A stretch of DNA of 64,000 nt from Balanoglossus misakiensis (taxonomy: Eukaryota > Hemichordata). The first letter of the stretch is position 1. Every line of letters starts with the position of its first letter. This document shows positions 62,400-64,000 of the stretch, in pieces. Both the position numbers and the translations under genes were made by a program. The notes under the pieces are model-generated. The model was given only the letters and a program-made list of their open reading frames with translations. It made no database searches and was not told where the DNA came from. The stretch is taken from contig CM082581.2 of the NCBI GenBank assembly GCA_040954595.2, forward strand, positions 12,462,001 to 12,526,000, written 5' to 3'.

Positions 62400-63510
62400 T
62401 TTGATAATGATATGCGACTAGTTTGGGCTAGTATACTTTCCACGCTTTCTTCTTTTTGTGCTATCTGTACATGTACGATGAGTGGGAACTTATTAATACA
62501 TTTTCATATATACATGATAAAAAACAGCGAGTCTTTTTTTAGACATTCTCGTGTCCATCGGTATAATGACTGATTATATGAAATATTTTTACACATAATT
62601 TATCTCAATTTCTTTTAAGGTAAATCTAAATTTAAAAAAAATAGAATTACAGGAAATAGGTCACTTTCTTTATGCAAACTGGGATGTCTGGTGAATCGTA
62701 TACGTATATTCTGCGACTAGTACAAGACTGTTTGTGTATTTCAATTTGTCCCTTTTTTACTAAGGTCTCATACACCCATCATAGTTATTCGCATAATTTT
62801 GCAAACGAAGTGTCAGGTGGGTTCTCTCTAATTTGTCACCACCCAAAATAGCTCATGAATCTATAATGGGACGTCGAATTACAATGTGGGTTATAATTAA
62901 ACGGTCGGCTAACTACCATATTTCGTGTGCGTTGGTTAAACGAAAATTTCGCACCAACTGAAAGGAGTGTTGTTGACTCCTGCACGGCAATGGTTAAAAC
63001 CTCATCAGACGGAGACAAGACGACAAAGTTTGTTATCGGGAAGGATATTGTATATAGAAAGCCCTTACCTATTTTCCATGGTGTCGTCTACTTGTGAGCT
63101 GGCTGGTGTTAACTCAATCGGTTCATTGTGTAGAATACAATATCTATAATTCCTGTGTTTCTCTCATGCCATCCAAATAGAACAATAGCGTGATGTGTTC
63201 GTTCTTGTCGAGAAGCATTCCCAATGCTAGTTATTAATTCATGTATCGTAACACACTACATGTATTGTCATGAAATCGAAAATTCCCTTTGTGTATTTGT
63301 TCAGCGGGGCTAAACTGTCGGAGCTATTTCAATCTGATTAAAACAGCGAAGATTACCTTTGCTTGGCTTCGACTGTTCGCGTTCTGCTGTGGTCGCGGGA
63401 CAGCTTGGCGCTCTTTGACGTTTATTGTGTATTCACTATTTCGCACTACATATGTTCATGCAGTTGTCTTGCGATTGAAGTCAACATGGCGTTTTCTAAG
63501 AAAAAATGAC
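62400..63510. other. Intergenic between convergent glutamine synthetase and SLC38-like genes
   Basis: AT-rich sequence with no exon or repeat that I can support. Confidence 0.5.
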
Positions 63511-63516
63511 TTTATT
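63511..63516 (-). terminator. Poly(A) signal of the SLC38-like gene
   Basis: AATAAA on the minus strand, 138 bases past the stop codon at 63,654. Confidence 0.55.
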
Positions 63517-63653
63517 TGAAACGATTTTGTTACAAAATAAAGTACAGAAATCAGAAAAAAAACAGATCGCTTGGAAATTCATCATCATGTCACGATGAAT
63601 GTTACATGATGTATAGTTGATGTCTATATTACAGGTTGCGTCTTGTAATGTGA

Positions 63654-63832
63654 TCAGTTGCCCTTGACGATATTTATAACAACCGTCACCACAACAGAAA
63701 TCATCACGACGAGGCCAATTAGCATAATGAGACAATGAGTGAAAACAGAAACTTTCCCAATCTCGTCCTTCATCAATCTGAGATAAAATGCAGCCGGTAA
63801 CATAATGCTTATAGCTGACCCACCTATGGCAC
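63654..63832 (-). CDS. SLC38-type sodium-coupled amino acid transporter, last exon only (partial)
   Basis: The acceptor TTTGTATTCAG at 63,833 opens a 179-base terminal exon entered in phase 1, so the rest of the gene lies beyond the right edge. The 59 residues start GAIGGSAIS and continue with LPAAFYLRLMKDE, which matches the LPSAFYIKLVKKE signature before the last membrane helix of SLC38 (SNAT) transporters. A final helix follows (LIMLIGLVVMISVVVTVVINIV), then a short tail ending VKGN. SNATs carry glutamine and other neutral amino acids with sodium. SLC36 or SLC32 relatives are possible but fit the signature less well. The subtype cannot be assigned from one exon. Confidence 0.75.
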
Positions 63833-64000
63833 CTGAATACAAAAAAATAAAGTTTTAATGTAATTTTAGTTTTTCACAGGTTTATACGTCGATAGGCCTA
63901 AAGGGGTTATTTTATTCGATTTGTCTTGAATGTTCAATCCATTTCGAAAAAAAATATGGAATACAAAATGTATTTTAACGACTTGTTTGTCCGGAACATA
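63833..64000 (-). other. Intron of the SLC38-like gene, cut by window edge
   Basis: AT-rich sequence upstream of the last exon acceptor. No further exon is visible before the end of the window. Confidence 0.6.

Overview
The window is eukaryotic nuclear DNA, most likely from a marine invertebrate deuterostome such as a hemichordate or cephalochordate. The evidence is intron-rich genes with GT/AG junctions, a BMP-class ligand closest to ADMP, animal glutaminase and glutamine synthetase, tRNA-His genes, and long microsatellites. The species cannot be fixed from sequence alone. I rebuilt gene models by reading splice junctions and checking that every exon length agrees with its codon phase. Five models are complete and one runs off the right edge.

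Layout. 1-10,810: an 87-bp satellite array (about 121 monomers, with higher-order blocks) whose right edge decays into diverged monomers. 11,419-19,615 (minus): a nine-exon secreted cysteine-rich protein with a C-terminal cystine-knot-like domain (Pinhead or Trunk/PTTH-like candidate). 23,459-25,584: three identical tRNA-His genes and one decayed copy, each inside a conserved unit of about 130 bp. 26,719-33,164 (minus): CCDC149 with an NPF-rich tail. 38,099-45,800 (plus): an ADMP-like TGF-beta ligand. 50,901-57,509 (minus): glutaminase. 59,611-62,115 (plus): glutamine synthetase. 63,654 to about 63,832 (minus): last exon of an SLC38-type amino acid transporter.

Two groupings stand out. On the right, the enzyme that breaks down glutamine, the enzyme that makes it and a probable glutamine transporter lie side by side within about 13 kb; the first two are divergently transcribed from one intergenic region. 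On the left and centre, a secreted cystine-knot candidate and an ADMP-like ligand are about 18 kb apart with CCDC149 between them, recalling the pinhead-Admp linkage known in chordates. CCDC149 and the ADMP-like gene are head to head across 4.9 kb that holds a GA repeat of about 235 bp.

The remaining sequence (roughly 19.8-23.4, 33.3-38.0 and 46.5-50.9 kb, plus the large introns) shows microsatellites and homopolymer runs but no further gene I can support. Short open frames there are treated as chance.
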